From the NCBI GenBank assembly GCA_035403465.1, contig DAONFG010000005.1, forward strand, positions 51,105 through 115,104: a stretch of 64,000 nucleotides of DNA, in the 5' to 3' direction. Below are positions 23,981 to 32,848 of this stretch, piece by piece. Each line of letters opens with the position of its first letter. The stretch's first letter is position 1. The DNA comes from JAAYBQ01 sp035403465. Lineage in GTDB: Bacteria; Spirochaetota; UBA4802; UBA5550. The position numbers were made by a program, and so were the translations under genes. Below the pieces are notes generated by a model. It searched no databases and had not been told where the DNA came from. It saw only the letters and a program-made list of their open reading frames with translations.

Positions 23981-25333
23981 TCAGTTAATTCTGCCCTGTA
24001 TGCGTTTCTTGTTACCTAAAAATCCTTCGTAATGCCTCATCAGCAATTGTGATTCAATCTGTTTCAATGTATCAAGAGTTACACCTACAATAATTAGAAG
24101 TGATGTACCCCCAAATAAATATGCCATTTCCATCGGTACCTGTTCAGGCCAGAACCTTATCACAAAATCTGGAATTACTGCAATAAGTGCCAGGAAAATT
24201 GAACCTGAAAGTGTGAGCCTGTTTAAAATCTGCATAAGGTATTCGGCAGTATTCTGCCCGGGTCGTATACCTGGTATAAAACCACCATACTTTTTAAGAT
24301 TATCAGCAATATCATCAGGTTTGAACCGTAAAGATGTATAAAAGAAACAGAAAAATATGATAAGCAGACAGTATAGTATAATATAAGGGATCTGTCCGAA
24401 TGAAAGCCAATACTGGATTTCATTGAGCCATTTATATTTTGTGCCGCCAGCCATTCGTATCATCTGCGATGGGAATACAATAATTGCTGATGCAAAAATG
24501 ATCGGGATAACACCCGCAGCATTTACCTTTATGGGAATGTACTGCGCTGATTTTTGAGCTGTCGTGCTGCCGACCATCCTTTTACCGTATTGCACCGGTA
24601 TTCTTCGTGTTCCAAGTGTCAGCAGTATTGATGCAGCAACAACACAGAAGAATATACCAATCAGCAGAATACCTACAATCGGCTCACCTGTATCACTTAT
24701 TTTTTTCATCGTTGCAAACAATGCTTCAGGCAGACGAACAACAATACCTGCCATAATGATCATTGAAATACCATTCCCTATGCCGCGTTCGGTGATTATT
24801 TCACCGAACCACATAAGAACCATTGTACCTGTCACTATTGCTATTACAGCAACTATAACAAAGGATATCCCGCTGTCTTCAGGTACTACAGATGCACCAC
24901 TGCTAACTTTCATCGCATTTTTCATCCAGTAGGTAAGACCAATGCCCTGGATTGTACAGAGAAGTACTGTGCCGTATTTTGTATACTGCTGGATCTTTTT
25001 GTAACCCTCTGCACCCTCTTTAGAGAGTTCATCAAGATAGGGTATTACAACTTTCAGCAGGTCTATAATAATCGATGCTGATATATAAGGCATTATTCCA
25101 AGGGCAAAAATGGTGAACCGTTTTAAAGCTCCACCTGCAAAGAGGTCAATAAAATCAAGAAATCCTGATCCGCCAGCCTGAACCTCAGCAAAATACTGTT
25201 TTAAAACTTCTATATTAATCCCCGGAATAGGAATGTGTGCGCCGATCCTGTAAATTACTAATATAAAAAGGGTAAATAATACCCTTTTTCTCAGATCAGG
25301 AACTTTAAAAATATTAATAACCGCACTTGACAT
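23981..25333 (-). CDS. secY: protein translocase subunit SecY
   Basis: A 450-residue, ten-helix channel of the Sec translocon in the inner membrane. Signatures are RIGAHIPIPGIN in the N-terminal region, LGIMPYISASIIIDLL and RRIPVQYGKRMVGS, with a cytosolic C-terminus. It lies between rplO and infA. Its partner secE is at 50597 in the same block. Confidence 0.98.
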   Translation of the reverse strand: MSSAVINIFKVPDLRKRVLFTLFILVIYRIGAHIPIPGINIEVLKQYFAEVQAGGSGFLDFIDLFAGGALKRFTIFALGIMPYISASIIIDLLKVVIPYLDELSKEGAEGYKKIQQYTKYGTVLLCTIQGIGLTYWMKNAMKVSSGASVVPEDSGISFVIVAVIAIVTGTMVLMWFGEIITERGIGNGISMIIMAGIVVRLPEALFATMKKISDTGEPIVGILLIGIFFCVVAASILLTLGTRRIPVQYGKRMVGSTTAQKSAQYIPIKVNAAGVIPIIFASAIIVFPSQMIRMAGGTKYKWLNEIQYWLSFGQIPYIILYCLLIIFFCFFYTSLRFKPDDIADNLKKYGGFIPGIRPGQNTAEYLMQILNRLTLSGSIFLALIAVIPDFVIRFWPEQVPMEMAYLFGGTSLLIIVGVTLDTLKQIESQLLMRHYEGFLGNKKRIQGRIN

Positions 25334-25342
25334 TAAGGTACC

Positions 25343-25819
25343 TTATTTTTTTATTTTTTTCTTGGTCTGCTTAGGTTTATCTTTTTTTCTTAGAATCACT
25401 TCGCCGCCGGCTTTTTTAACTTTCGCTGCAGCTGTAGCAGAAAAATGATCTGCAGTAATCTTCACAGCTTTTGTGCATTCACCTTTGGCAAGTATTTTAA
25501 CAAGTTTGTTTCTATCTTCTATATAACCTTTTTTTTCAAGAAATTCAGGTGTGATCTCGGTTATTTCCAGTTTTTCAAATACAGAAATATTAACTATCTG
25601 GTATTCCTTTTTGAAAACATTATTAAAACCACGTTTAGGAATCCTTCTCTGGAGCGGCATCTGCCCGCCTTCAAACCATGCCCTGTGTGTACTTCCGGAA
25701 CGGCTCATCTGTCCTTTATGTCCGCGGCATGAAGTTTTACCATGTCCCGAAGAGGGTCCTATACCAATTCTTTTTTTCCTCTTGATTGAATCAGGTTTTT
25801 TTATTGTATACTGTTCCAT
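25343..25819 (-). CDS. rplO: ribosomal protein L15
   Basis: A 158-residue L15. The glycine-rich N-terminus (RIGIGPSSGHGKTSCRGHKG and FEGGQMPLQRRIPKRGF) is diagnostic. The C-terminus ends in a Lys-rich tail (KKDKPKQTKKKIKK). Starts 9 bases before secY's neighbour region, in the spc operon order. Confidence 0.97.
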   Translation of the reverse strand: MEQYTIKKPDSIKRKKRIGIGPSSGHGKTSCRGHKGQMSRSGSTHRAWFEGGQMPLQRRIPKRGFNNVFKKEYQIVNISVFEKLEITEITPEFLEKKGYIEDRNKLVKILAKGECTKAVKITADHFSATAAAKVKKAGGEVILRKKDKPKQTKKKIKK

Positions 25820-25839
25820 TTCAAAACTCTCTGCAATCG

Positions 25840-26025
25840 TTATTTAACTTCTTTCACTTCTACAAGGTGATTAACTTTATCAATCATTCCGCGAATTACC
25901 GGATTATCTTCATGCTCACGTACTGCATTTATTCTTCTAAGTCCAAGAGCCCTCATTGTAGCCCTCTGCTGAGGATTAGTGCTGATGACGCTTTTAATCT
26001 GCTTTACTGCAATTTTTTTAGCCAT
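25840..26025 (-). CDS. rpmD: ribosomal protein L30
   Basis: A 61-residue L30: IAVKQIKSVISTNPQQRATMRALGLRR followed by NPVIRGMIDKVNHLVEV. It lies 4 bases after rpsE and 20 bases before rplO. Confidence 0.95.
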   Translation of the reverse strand: MAKKIAVKQIKSVISTNPQQRATMRALGLRRINAVREHEDNPVIRGMIDKVNHLVEVKEVK

Positions 26026-26029
26026 TACA

Positions 26030-26542
26030 TTACTCCCAAAGTTTTGAGATAGATATTTCTCTGCACTCTGCTGCTTCTTTAAGACTTCTGAGCTGCCTTA
26101 GCCCGTCCATTGCAGCCTTAACAATATTTATTGGATTTCGTGATCCCTGGGATTTTGTAAGTATATCTGAAATCCCTGCTTTTTCAATTACTGCACGGAC
26201 TGATGCTCCTGCTATTATTCCTGTACCCGGAGCAGCCGGCTTCATAATTACCTTTGCAGATTTAAATGTTCCAATTACCTCATGCGGGATAGTATGCTTG
26301 TTAATGTTTATTTTATAAACATTCTTTTTTGCATCTTCCTTACTCTTATCAATAGCATCCGGAACATCATTTGCTTTACCAAAGCCTACTCCAACATGAC
26401 CATCACCATCACCTACAACTGAAAGTGCGTTAAATGAGAATCTTCTACCGCCCTTTACAACCTTGGCAACCCTGTTAATTATTACAACCTTGTCAGAAAG
26501 TTCTATACCTTCGATTTTAGCTCTTTTTCGTTTAATTTTCAT
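26030..26542 (-). CDS. rpsE: ribosomal protein S5
   Basis: A 170-residue S5, important for decoding accuracy. The S5 motif VAKVVKGGRRFSFNALSVVG and the GVGFGKANDVPDAIDKS loop are intact, and the second domain has PGTGIIAGASVRAVIEKAGI. Confidence 0.98.
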   Translation of the reverse strand: MKIKRKRAKIEGIELSDKVVIINRVAKVVKGGRRFSFNALSVVGDGDGHVGVGFGKANDVPDAIDKSKEDAKKNVYKININKHTIPHEVIGTFKSAKVIMKPAAPGTGIIAGASVRAVIEKAGISDILTKSQGSRNPINIVKAAMDGLRQLRSLKEAAECREISISKLWE

Positions 26543-26551
26543 AAAGTTCCC

Positions 26552-26914
26552 CTAAAACTCGAGTCCGTTTTCACGCGCTGAATCTGCAAATGCTTTTATT
26601 TTTCCATGGTAGAGGTATCCGTTCCTGTCAAATACTACTGACTTGATTCCTTTGGATACCGCGATTTCAGCAACCTTTTTACCAAGCTGTTTTGCAGCTT
26701 CAATATTACCACAGTTTTTTAAACTGGAAAAATCTTTAGATAAAGTAGATAGAGCTATAAGAGTATGTCCTTTCTGGTCATCGATTATCTGCGCATAAAA
26801 GTTTTTATTGCTTCTGGAAAGGCAGAGCCTGAGACTTTCATTCACTTTAATCTTATGTTTTATTCTGAGTCTTCGTCTAACGAATCTCTTTTTCTTTAAT
26901 GCTAGCTTATCCAT
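26552..26914 (-). CDS. rplR: ribosomal protein L18
   Basis: A 120-residue L18 that binds 5S rRNA. Conserved parts are RLCLSRSNKNFYAQIID and the C-terminal VVFDRNGYLYHGKIKAFADSARENGLEF (end motif GLxF). The first base of its ATG is shared with the rplF stop codon, so it is translationally coupled. Confidence 0.97.
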   Translation of the reverse strand: MDKLALKKKRFVRRRLRIKHKIKVNESLRLCLSRSNKNFYAQIIDDQKGHTLIALSTLSKDFSSLKNCGNIEAAKQLGKKVAEIAVSKGIKSVVFDRNGYLYHGKIKAFADSARENGLEF

Positions 26915-27456
26915 TATTTTTTACCCGTTTTTCCCGCTTTTTTCCTGACATTCTCATTCTTATATCTGATTCCCTTACCTTTATATGGTTCAGGTGGGCG
27001 CAGTTTACGTATATTGGCAGCAACCTGCCCTACTTTTTCCTTGTTAAAGCCTTTCACTTTAAACTTGGTGGCTTCAGTTACTTCAAGAGTAATTCCATCA
27101 GGTGCGGCAAATACGATCGGGTGTGAAAATCCAAGCTGGAACTGAACATCCTGTCCTTGCTGGATTGCCCTGTATCCTACACCGATAATTTCCAACTCTT
27201 TTGTAAAACCGGTAGATACCCCGGTTACCATATTATTTATCAGAGTCCTGAACAGACCATGGTATGCCTGTAGTTGTTTATCATTCTCGTTTTCTATCTG
27301 AACTTTTAAGATGTTGTCGAGCTTTTCAACCCTGACGCCACCGAGAACAGCAATAGAATCTTCTCCAAGCGGTCCCTTGACAGTAATATTATTACTATCA
27401 ATTGTCACTGTCACACTGCCTGGTATTTCAATCGGTTTTTTTCCTATCCTAGACAT
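26914..27456 (-). CDS. rplF: ribosomal protein L6
   Basis: A 180-residue L6 with two repeats. The C-terminal repeat holds the RNA-binding signature RKLRPPEPYKGKGIRYKNE. It starts MSRIGKKPIEIP as usual. Confidence 0.98.
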   Translation of the reverse strand: MSRIGKKPIEIPGSVTVTIDSNNITVKGPLGEDSIAVLGGVRVEKLDNILKVQIENENDKQLQAYHGLFRTLINNMVTGVSTGFTKELEIIGVGYRAIQQGQDVQFQLGFSHPIVFAAPDGITLEVTEATKFKVKGFNKEKVGQVAANIRKLRPPEPYKGKGIRYKNENVRKKAGKTGKK

Positions 27457-27474
27457 ATCAATACACTCTTTCTA

Positions 27475-27876
27475 CTATGATATTTCGCAAATAACTTCGC
27501 CGCCAACATTCAGCTTCTTCGCAGCTTTGTTTGTCAGCACACCCTTGGGAGTTGACAGAATCCATATCCCTATATTGTTAAATACCGGTTTCAGTTCTTC
27601 AGCTTTTGTATATACCCTTCTCCCCGGTTTGCTGATCCTTGTAAGTTCAAGTATAGCGGGCTGATTCTCTTCAGTGTATTTAAGATATATTCTCAGAACT
27701 TTCTGTTTATTATCTTCAATCATTTTAAAATTTTTAATAAATCCTTCATCTTTCAGGATTTTCGCGATAGCAACCTTAATTTTTGACGATGGCACATCAA
27801 CTTTAAGATGTTCTGCCTTTATGGCATTTCTTAATCTGGTAAGCATATCTGCGATTGGATCACTAGTAGCGCTCAT
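27475..27876 (-). CDS. rpsH: ribosomal protein S8
   Basis: A 133-residue S8: DPIADMLTRLRNAIKAEH at the N-terminus and the signature STPKGVLTNKAAKKLNVGGEVIC at the end. In many bacteria S8 represses the spc operon by binding its mRNA; no such site is obvious here. Confidence 0.97.
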   Translation of the reverse strand: MSATSDPIADMLTRLRNAIKAEHLKVDVPSSKIKVAIAKILKDEGFIKNFKMIEDNKQKVLRIYLKYTEENQPAILELTRISKPGRRVYTKAEELKPVFNNIGIWILSTPKGVLTNKAAKKLNVGGEVICEIS

Positions 27877-27903
27877 GTTTTACCCACTCTCCACTAAATT
27901 TTT

Positions 27904-28089
27904 CTACCATGATGATTTTGTTACGCCGGGGATTGCGCCTACGCTGGCAAGCTTCCTGAAGCATATTCTGCACATGTCGAATCTTCTAATATAACCCCTG
28001 GGTCTGCCGCAAATTGCACACCTGTTGTGATTTCTTACTTCGAACTTGCCGCCCCTTGCATGTTTGGCGATTGTACTTGTTTTTGCCAT
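27904..28089 (-). CDS. rpsN: ribosomal protein S14, zinc type
   Basis: A 61-residue S14 with four zinc ligands in CAICGRPRGYIRRFDMCRIC. The short zinc-binding form is the usual one in spirochaetes and Gram-positives. It starts 2 bases after rplE. Confidence 0.97.
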   Translation of the reverse strand: MAKTSTIAKHARGGKFEVRNHNRCAICGRPRGYIRRFDMCRICFRKLASVGAIPGVTKSSW

Positions 28090-28091
28090 AA

Positions 28092-28649
28092 TCAGTTCCC
28101 CTGCTCTTTAAAAGGCATTTTAAATTCTTTAAGAAGAGCGAAAGCCTCTTCTTTTGATTTTGCTGACGTAACAATTGTAACATTTATACCATGAATCTTT
28201 TCTGTCTTATCAAAATTTATTTCAGGAAAGATAATCTGTTCCATTATTGAAAAGTTATAATTGCCGTTTGTATCAAATGATTTTTCGGGTAATCCTTTAA
28301 AGTCCCTTACCCTGGGGAGGGCTACATTAATCATTCTTTCAAGGAATTCGAACATCATGTCTCCCCGGAGTGTTACCCTGCAGCCGACCTCGTAACCTTC
28401 ACGAATCTTGAAATTGGCTATTGATTTTCTCGCAACAGTCTTTACCGCTTTCTGACCGGTAATAGCCGTAAGTTCATCAACAACTGAGTTAAGGTAATTC
28501 GGATTGGAATTACCTTCACCTACGCCTACATTGAGGACTATTTTTTCAAGTTTTGGAACCTGCATTACAGTCGTATATTTAAACTGCTCCATCAGGTTCT
28601 TCTTATATTTAGTCTGGTACTCTTCTCTTAATCTGACCTGCATATCCAA
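28092..28649 (-). CDS. rplE: ribosomal protein L5
   Basis: A 185-residue L5, which holds 5S rRNA in the central protuberance. Conserved stretches are VPKLEKIVLNVGVGEG, KIREGYEVGCRVTLRGD, RVRDFKGLPEKSFD and HGINVTIVTSAK. Confidence 0.98.
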   Translation of the reverse strand: MDMQVRLREEYQTKYKKNLMEQFKYTTVMQVPKLEKIVLNVGVGEGNSNPNYLNSVVDELTAITGQKAVKTVARKSIANFKIREGYEVGCRVTLRGDMMFEFLERMINVALPRVRDFKGLPEKSFDTNGNYNFSIMEQIIFPEINFDKTEKIHGINVTIVTSAKSKEEAFALLKEFKMPFKEQGN

Positions 28650-28654
28650 TACCC

Positions 28655-28996
28655 TTACTTATCTAGACTTTTTCCGCATTTACTGCAGACTCTGGATTTT
28701 GATTTTTCCTTAATCTCAACACCGATCCTTATACCCTTCTTACATTTGTCACAAAAAAACATGACATTGGATATATGAATTGGAAATTCGATATTAACTA
28801 CTCCACCCTGAGGATGCTCCTGCGAAGGCTTGATATATTTATTGCGTTTATTTATTCCCTCAACAACAATACGACCGGCATCTTTGTTGATTTTTAAGAC
28901 CTTGCCCCGTTTGCCTTTAAACGCACCGCTCTTTACAACAACGCTGTCGTTTTTCTTAAGACTTGTACTGCATTTATTTAAACTGTTATTATTCAT
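28655..28996 (-). CDS. rplX: ribosomal protein L24
   Basis: A 113-residue L24. The KOW motif lies in SGAFKGKRGKVLKINKDAGRIVVEG. The C-terminal part has two CxxC pairs (CDKC and CSKC) that probably bind zinc. The N-terminus (MNNNSLNKCSTSLKKND) is about 10 residues longer than in most bacteria; an internal start is not available before the KOW core. Confidence 0.95.
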   Translation of the reverse strand: MNNNSLNKCSTSLKKNDSVVVKSGAFKGKRGKVLKINKDAGRIVVEGINKRNKYIKPSQEHPQGGVVNIEFPIHISNVMFFCDKCKKGIRIGVEIKEKSKSRVCSKCGKSLDK

Positions 28997-29009
28997 ATAA
29001 CAAACCTCA

Positions 29010-29402
29010 CTACAGAACTTCAGGAGCGAGTGAAACTATTTTAAGGAAATTTTTATCCCTTAACTCTCTCGCAACCGGCCCGAAAATCCTCGATCCCTTG
29101 GGCTCACCCTTGGCATCGATAATCGCTACTGCGTTATCATCAAACTTGATGTATGAACCATCTTTTCTTCTTACAGGTTTCTTGGTCCTGACAACAACCG
29201 CTTTAAGAACAGACTTGCCGTGAACCTTTTTACCGGTAGAATCCTTCAATCCGTATGATGGTTGAGCATCCTTAACTGCAACAACTATAATATCACCAAC
29301 CGATGCGTATCTTCTTCGTGTTCCGCCAAGTACCTTGATACATTGTACCTTTTTAACACCGCTGTTATCCGCAACTTCCAATATTGTCTGTAACTGTATC
29401 AT
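29010..29402 (-). CDS. rplN: ribosomal protein L14
   Basis: A 130-residue L14, slightly longer than the usual 122. It starts MIQLQTILEVADNSGVKKVQ and has RIFGPVARELRDKNFLKIVSLAPEVL. The extra residues are in a loop near 52-62 (PSYGLKDSTGKKVHG), where most L14 have PGGKVKKG-like sequence. Confidence 0.97.
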   Translation of the reverse strand: MIQLQTILEVADNSGVKKVQCIKVLGGTRRRYASVGDIIVVAVKDAQPSYGLKDSTGKKVHGKSVLKAVVVRTKKPVRRKDGSYIKFDDNAVAIIDAKGEPKGSRIFGPVARELRDKNFLKIVSLAPEVL

Positions 29403-29412
29403 GACAAAACCC

Positions 29413-29664
29413 CTACTTAACTTTCTCGATTATTTCAACTAACCTGTATCTCTTTTCTTTCGATAATGGTCTGCTCTCTTCGACTCGCACTATATCACCG
29501 ATTGAACATTCGTTCTTTTCGTCATGACTCTTGATTTTTTTAGTTCTTCTAACAGATTTTTTGTAAAGTGAATGCATAACAATGCTTTCTATTTCAATAA
29601 CAACGGTTTTATCCATTTTATTGCTTACTACTTTACCTGTTAGCTGTTTCCTGTTTGATTTCAT
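29413..29664 (-). CDS. rpsQ: ribosomal protein S17
   Basis: An 83-residue S17 OB-fold protein: KQLTGKVVSNKMDKTVVIEI, then HDEKNECSIGDIVRVEESRPLSKEKR and RLVEIIEK. The gene follows rpmC by 22 bases. Confidence 0.97.
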   Translation of the reverse strand: MKSNRKQLTGKVVSNKMDKTVVIEIESIVMHSLYKKSVRRTKKIKSHDEKNECSIGDIVRVEESRPLSKEKRYRLVEIIEKVK

Positions 29665-29686
29665 ATCACATAATCTCCGCTTTTAA

Positions 29687-29893
29687 TTAACCCCGTGGTT
29701 TCCTGATGTCCATCTGGTATTCTTTTTTAAGGGTTAAAATTCTCGCTATATGTTTCTTAAGCGACTGAATCTTCTTGGGATTATCTACTTTGCTTGTAAC
29801 AGCTTTAAAACGCTGTTTCCTGAGCTCTACCTTTGAATCCACAAGACTTGTGTTTAATTCCTCTATTGTAAGTTCTTCAAGTTTTCCCTTCAT
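29687..29893 (-). CDS. rpmC: ribosomal protein L29
   Basis: A 68-residue two-helix L29 at the tunnel exit: LEELTIEELNTSLVDSKVEL and then IARILTLKKEYQM. Confidence 0.96.
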   Translation of the reverse strand: MKGKLEELTIEELNTSLVDSKVELRKQRFKAVTSKVDNPKKIQSLKKHIARILTLKKEYQMDIRKPRG

Positions 29894-29917
29894 TTCAATC
29901 CTCTGAATACTGCAATA

Positions 29918-30334
29918 TTAGACGTGTTTTTCAACTGAAATAATTTTAGTTTTAAGAGGCAGTTTGTGTGATGCGCTACCTAAAGCCTCCATTGCCATTG
30001 CCTCGTCAACTCCGGCTATTTCGAAAAGTATCCTTCCGGGCTTGATTCTTGCAACAAAGCCCTCGGGATTTCCTTTACCTTTACCCATCCTTGTTTCAGC
30101 AGGCTTTTTTGTAAAGGGAAAATCGGGGAAAATCCGTATCCAGAGCTTTCCGCCCCTCTTTACTTTCCTGTTTATTGCAACCCTGGCTGCTTCAATCTGC
30201 CTGCTGGTAATTTTGGCTGATTCCATTGCCTTTAATCCATATTCTCCAAAAGCAATATCAGCACCTCTTTGAGCGGTACCGTGCATACGGCCCCGCATTA
30301 CTTTTCTGTGTTTTACTCTTTTTGGCATTAACAT
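29918..30334 (-). CDS. rplP: ribosomal protein L16
   Basis: A 138-residue L16 near the A site. Signatures are MLMPKRVKHRKVMRGR and RIFPDFPFTKKPAETRMGKGKG. The first ATG (MLMPKR) is used because many L16 proteins start that way; the second ATG two codons on is an alternative. Confidence 0.97.
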   Translation of the reverse strand: MLMPKRVKHRKVMRGRMHGTAQRGADIAFGEYGLKAMESAKITSRQIEAARVAINRKVKRGGKLWIRIFPDFPFTKKPAETRMGKGKGNPEGFVARIKPGRILFEIAGVDEAMAMEALGSASHKLPLKTKIISVEKHV

Positions 30335-30360
30335 AGCAGTTTACCTTCTCACTGTTCACT

Positions 30361-31041
30361 TTATCTGGTTTTTCTTTTTACGGAATACTTATCGTCTTCC
30401 TCTTCCTGATCTTTTGACAGGACATCACCATTATACAACCAGACTTTAACCCCGATCAGGCCGAATGTTGTCAGGGCTTCTGCTGTTCCGTAATCAATAT
30501 CAGCCCTTAATGTATGAAGCGGCACGCGGCCTTCTTTATAAGTTTCAGTCCTGGCCATTTCCGCGTTGTTAAGCCTGCCCGATACCATAACCTTGATACC
30601 AAGAGCGCCGCTTCGGAGAGCGTTAGTCATGGCCTGTTTTACAGCACGCCTGTATGGAAAACGTCCTTCGATTTGTGAAGCAACCTGCTCAGCAATCAGT
30701 TTGGAATTCTTTTCAGGTTTTTTTACTTCGATAATATTTATATATACAGTTTTAGAAGCAAGTTTCTGGAGCTGATTTTTAAGATCCTCAATATCTGCGC
30801 CTTTTTTACCAATCAGGACACCGGGACGGGACGCATTAATGTTTACATTCACCCTGTCAGGAAATCTTTCAATAGTAACCTTCGCTATACCTGCGCTTTT
30901 TTTCTCTTTCGCAACAAATTTCTTAATTTTAAGATCTTCATGCAGATTCTTTGAAAACTGCTTTTTTTCATCATACCATATTGAATCCCAAGTACGATTA
31001 ATGCCGATCCTAATACCTATTGGATTTACCTTCTGACCCAT
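30361..31041 (-). CDS. rpsC: ribosomal protein S3
   Basis: A 226-residue S3 with an N-terminal KH domain (RPGVLIGKKGADIEDLKNQLQ carries the GKKG loop). Then GRLNNAEMARTETYKEGRVPLHTLRADIDYG. The C-terminus is a short acidic/basic tail. S3 lines the mRNA entry. Confidence 0.98.
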   Translation of the reverse strand: MGQKVNPIGIRIGINRTWDSIWYDEKKQFSKNLHEDLKIKKFVAKEKKSAGIAKVTIERFPDRVNVNINASRPGVLIGKKGADIEDLKNQLQKLASKTVYINIIEVKKPEKNSKLIAEQVASQIEGRFPYRRAVKQAMTNALRSGALGIKVMVSGRLNNAEMARTETYKEGRVPLHTLRADIDYGTAEALTTFGLIGVKVWLYNGDVLSKDQEEEDDKYSVKRKTR

Positions 31042-31058
31042 CTTCTTACCCTATTCTA

Positions 31059-31397
31059 TTAATTTTCGTCTGATAACACGATTGTCAAGATACTGGTTCT
31101 TTTACGTATCCTTCCAGCTCTTCCCCTTGCTCTCGCCTGAAACCTCTTGAGAGTAGGCCCTTCATCAACAGCTATCTTCTTGATATATAGTGCGTCTTCA
31201 ATTATATCAGGATTTTTATATTTAGCATTAGCACCTGCGGAATAAAGGGCTTTAAGAACAATCCTTGCTCCTTTCTGTGGGAGATTTTTAAGAATATCCG
31301 CAGCTTCAGGCAATGAAAATCCGCGGATTTCATTGACTACAAGTCTTACTTTTGAAGCAGATACCCTGTTATGTTTTGATATTGCAGAAGCTTCCAT
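31059..31397 (-). CDS. rplV: ribosomal protein L22
   Basis: A 112-residue L22. The long beta hairpin that lines the exit tunnel contains GPTLKRFQARARGRAGRIRKRTS. The helical part starts HNRVSASKVRLVVNEIRG. Confidence 0.97.
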   Translation of the reverse strand: MEASAISKHNRVSASKVRLVVNEIRGFSLPEAADILKNLPQKGARIVLKALYSAGANAKYKNPDIIEDALYIKKIAVDEGPTLKRFQARARGRAGRIRKRTSILTIVLSDEN

Positions 31398-31409
31398 CTC
31401 TATTCCTCT

Positions 31410-31700
31410 TTACTTTTTCTTCTTAGCCACTTTATCATCTTTACTTGTATGCCCCCTATATGTTCGTGTAGGGGCAAATTCTCCAAGCTTATGACCGATC
31501 ATATTTTCTGAAACATATACCGGTATAAAATTCTTCCCATTATGAACCATGAGAGTATGACCGATCATTTCAGGAAAAACTGTAGATCTTCTTGACCAGG
31601 TTTTAACCGCTTTCTTTGCATTAGTTGTTGTGTTCATCTCTTCAATTTTTTTGAAGAGTTTAGGATCTACATATGGTCCTTTTTTAATTGATCTCGCCAT
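31410..31700 (-). CDS. rpsS: ribosomal protein S19
   Basis: A 96-residue S19: MARSIKKGPYVDPKLF, then WSRRSTVFPEMIGHTLMVHNGK and MIGHKLGEFAPTRTYRGH, the standard signature. It is 3 bases after rplB. Confidence 0.98.
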   Translation of the reverse strand: MARSIKKGPYVDPKLFKKIEEMNTTTNAKKAVKTWSRRSTVFPEMIGHTLMVHNGKNFIPVYVSENMIGHKLGEFAPTRTYRGHTSKDDKVAKKKK

Positions 31701-31703
31701 ATA

Positions 31704-32531
31704 TCAGCCCTTCCTTCTCTTGATTATATATTGATCACTATATTTATGTTTCTTTCGAGTCTTATATCCCTTGCTCGGCTGGCCTGTCGGTGATACAGGA
31801 TGACGACCACCTGAAGATTTACCTTCACCACCACCAAGAGGGTGATCTATCGGGTTCATTGCAACGCCACGCACTTTCGGTCTCTTGTTCAACCACCTGG
31901 ATCTTCCGGCCTTACCAATAGTGACATTGATATAGTCCTTATTCCCCACTGAGCCTATAGATGAATAGCACTCTTTATGAACTTTTCTTATTTCACCGGA
32001 AGGAAGCTTAACAAGACAGTAATCCCCTTCTTTTGCAGCAAGAATAGCTGTTGTTCCGGCGGAACGTACAAGCTGTCCGCCCTTGCCCCGATGCAGTTCA
32101 ATGTTATATATGTTTGATCCGAGCGGTATATTTTTCAGGGGAAGAGTATTTCCGACCTTGATTTCAACTTTTTCGCCTGATTCAATTTTATCGCCTACGA
32201 TAATACCTTCAGGTGCAATAATATATCTTTTTTCACCATCGGCGTAACAGATAAGTGCAATATTTGCAGACCTGTTAGGATCATATTCAACTGATTCCAC
32301 CTTCCCGGGGATTCCGAATTTGTCCCTTTTAAAGTCAATTACCCTGAGTTTCCTTTTATGACCGCCGCCTCGTCTCCTTACAGTAATCTGTCCTTTATGA
32401 CCACGGCCGGAGTCGCCTGTCTTCCCTTTTGTAAGCGCTTTATAAGGCTTCTCTTCAGTTATCTCAACCTTATCAAGTACCGTTTTATACCTTAAAGTTG
32501 GTGTTACTGGTCTGAATTTCTTGATTCCCAT
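31704..32531 (-). CDS. rplB: ribosomal protein L2
   Basis: A 275-residue L2 required for subunit association and peptidyl transfer. The conserved C-terminal stretch PRVRGVAMNPIDHPLGGGEG contains the essential His. The N-terminus (MGIKKFRPVTPTLRYKTV) and the basic C-terminal tail are normal. Confidence 0.98.
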   Translation of the reverse strand: MGIKKFRPVTPTLRYKTVLDKVEITEEKPYKALTKGKTGDSGRGHKGQITVRRRGGGHKRKLRVIDFKRDKFGIPGKVESVEYDPNRSANIALICYADGEKRYIIAPEGIIVGDKIESGEKVEIKVGNTLPLKNIPLGSNIYNIELHRGKGGQLVRSAGTTAILAAKEGDYCLVKLPSGEIRKVHKECYSSIGSVGNKDYINVTIGKAGRSRWLNKRPKVRGVAMNPIDHPLGGGEGKSSGGRHPVSPTGQPSKGYKTRKKHKYSDQYIIKRRKG

Positions 32532-32562
32532 TTTCCTATCCCTTTCTTAAGCCGCGACTTGA

Positions 32563-32847
32563 TTATTGACCGTCAAAAATTTCAATTTTATCCCCGACAC
32601 TAAGCGTAATAACCGCTTTTTTCCATGCCGCTCTTTTACCCATTTTAAACCTGAGTCTTCTGTTTTTGCCCCTCATGTTAATAATGTTAACCTTCTCAGG
32701 AGTAACATTGAACAGCTGCTTCATTGCGCTTGCAATCATGAGCTTGTTTGCATCTCTTGAAACCTGGAACACATACTTCCTGCTTTCCATAAGTTCAGTG
32801 CTTTTTTCAGAAATAACAGGCCTGATTATTATATCATTGGCGTTCAT
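32563..32847 (-). CDS. rplW: ribosomal protein L23
   Basis: A 94-residue L23, the docking site for trigger factor and SRP at the tunnel exit. ANDIIIRPVISEKSTELMES is the standard N-terminus. Confidence 0.96.
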   Translation of the reverse strand: MNANDIIIRPVISEKSTELMESRKYVFQVSRDANKLMIASAMKQLFNVTPEKVNIINMRGKNRRLRFKMGKRAAWKKAVITLSVGDKIEIFDGQ

Positions 32848-32848
32848 A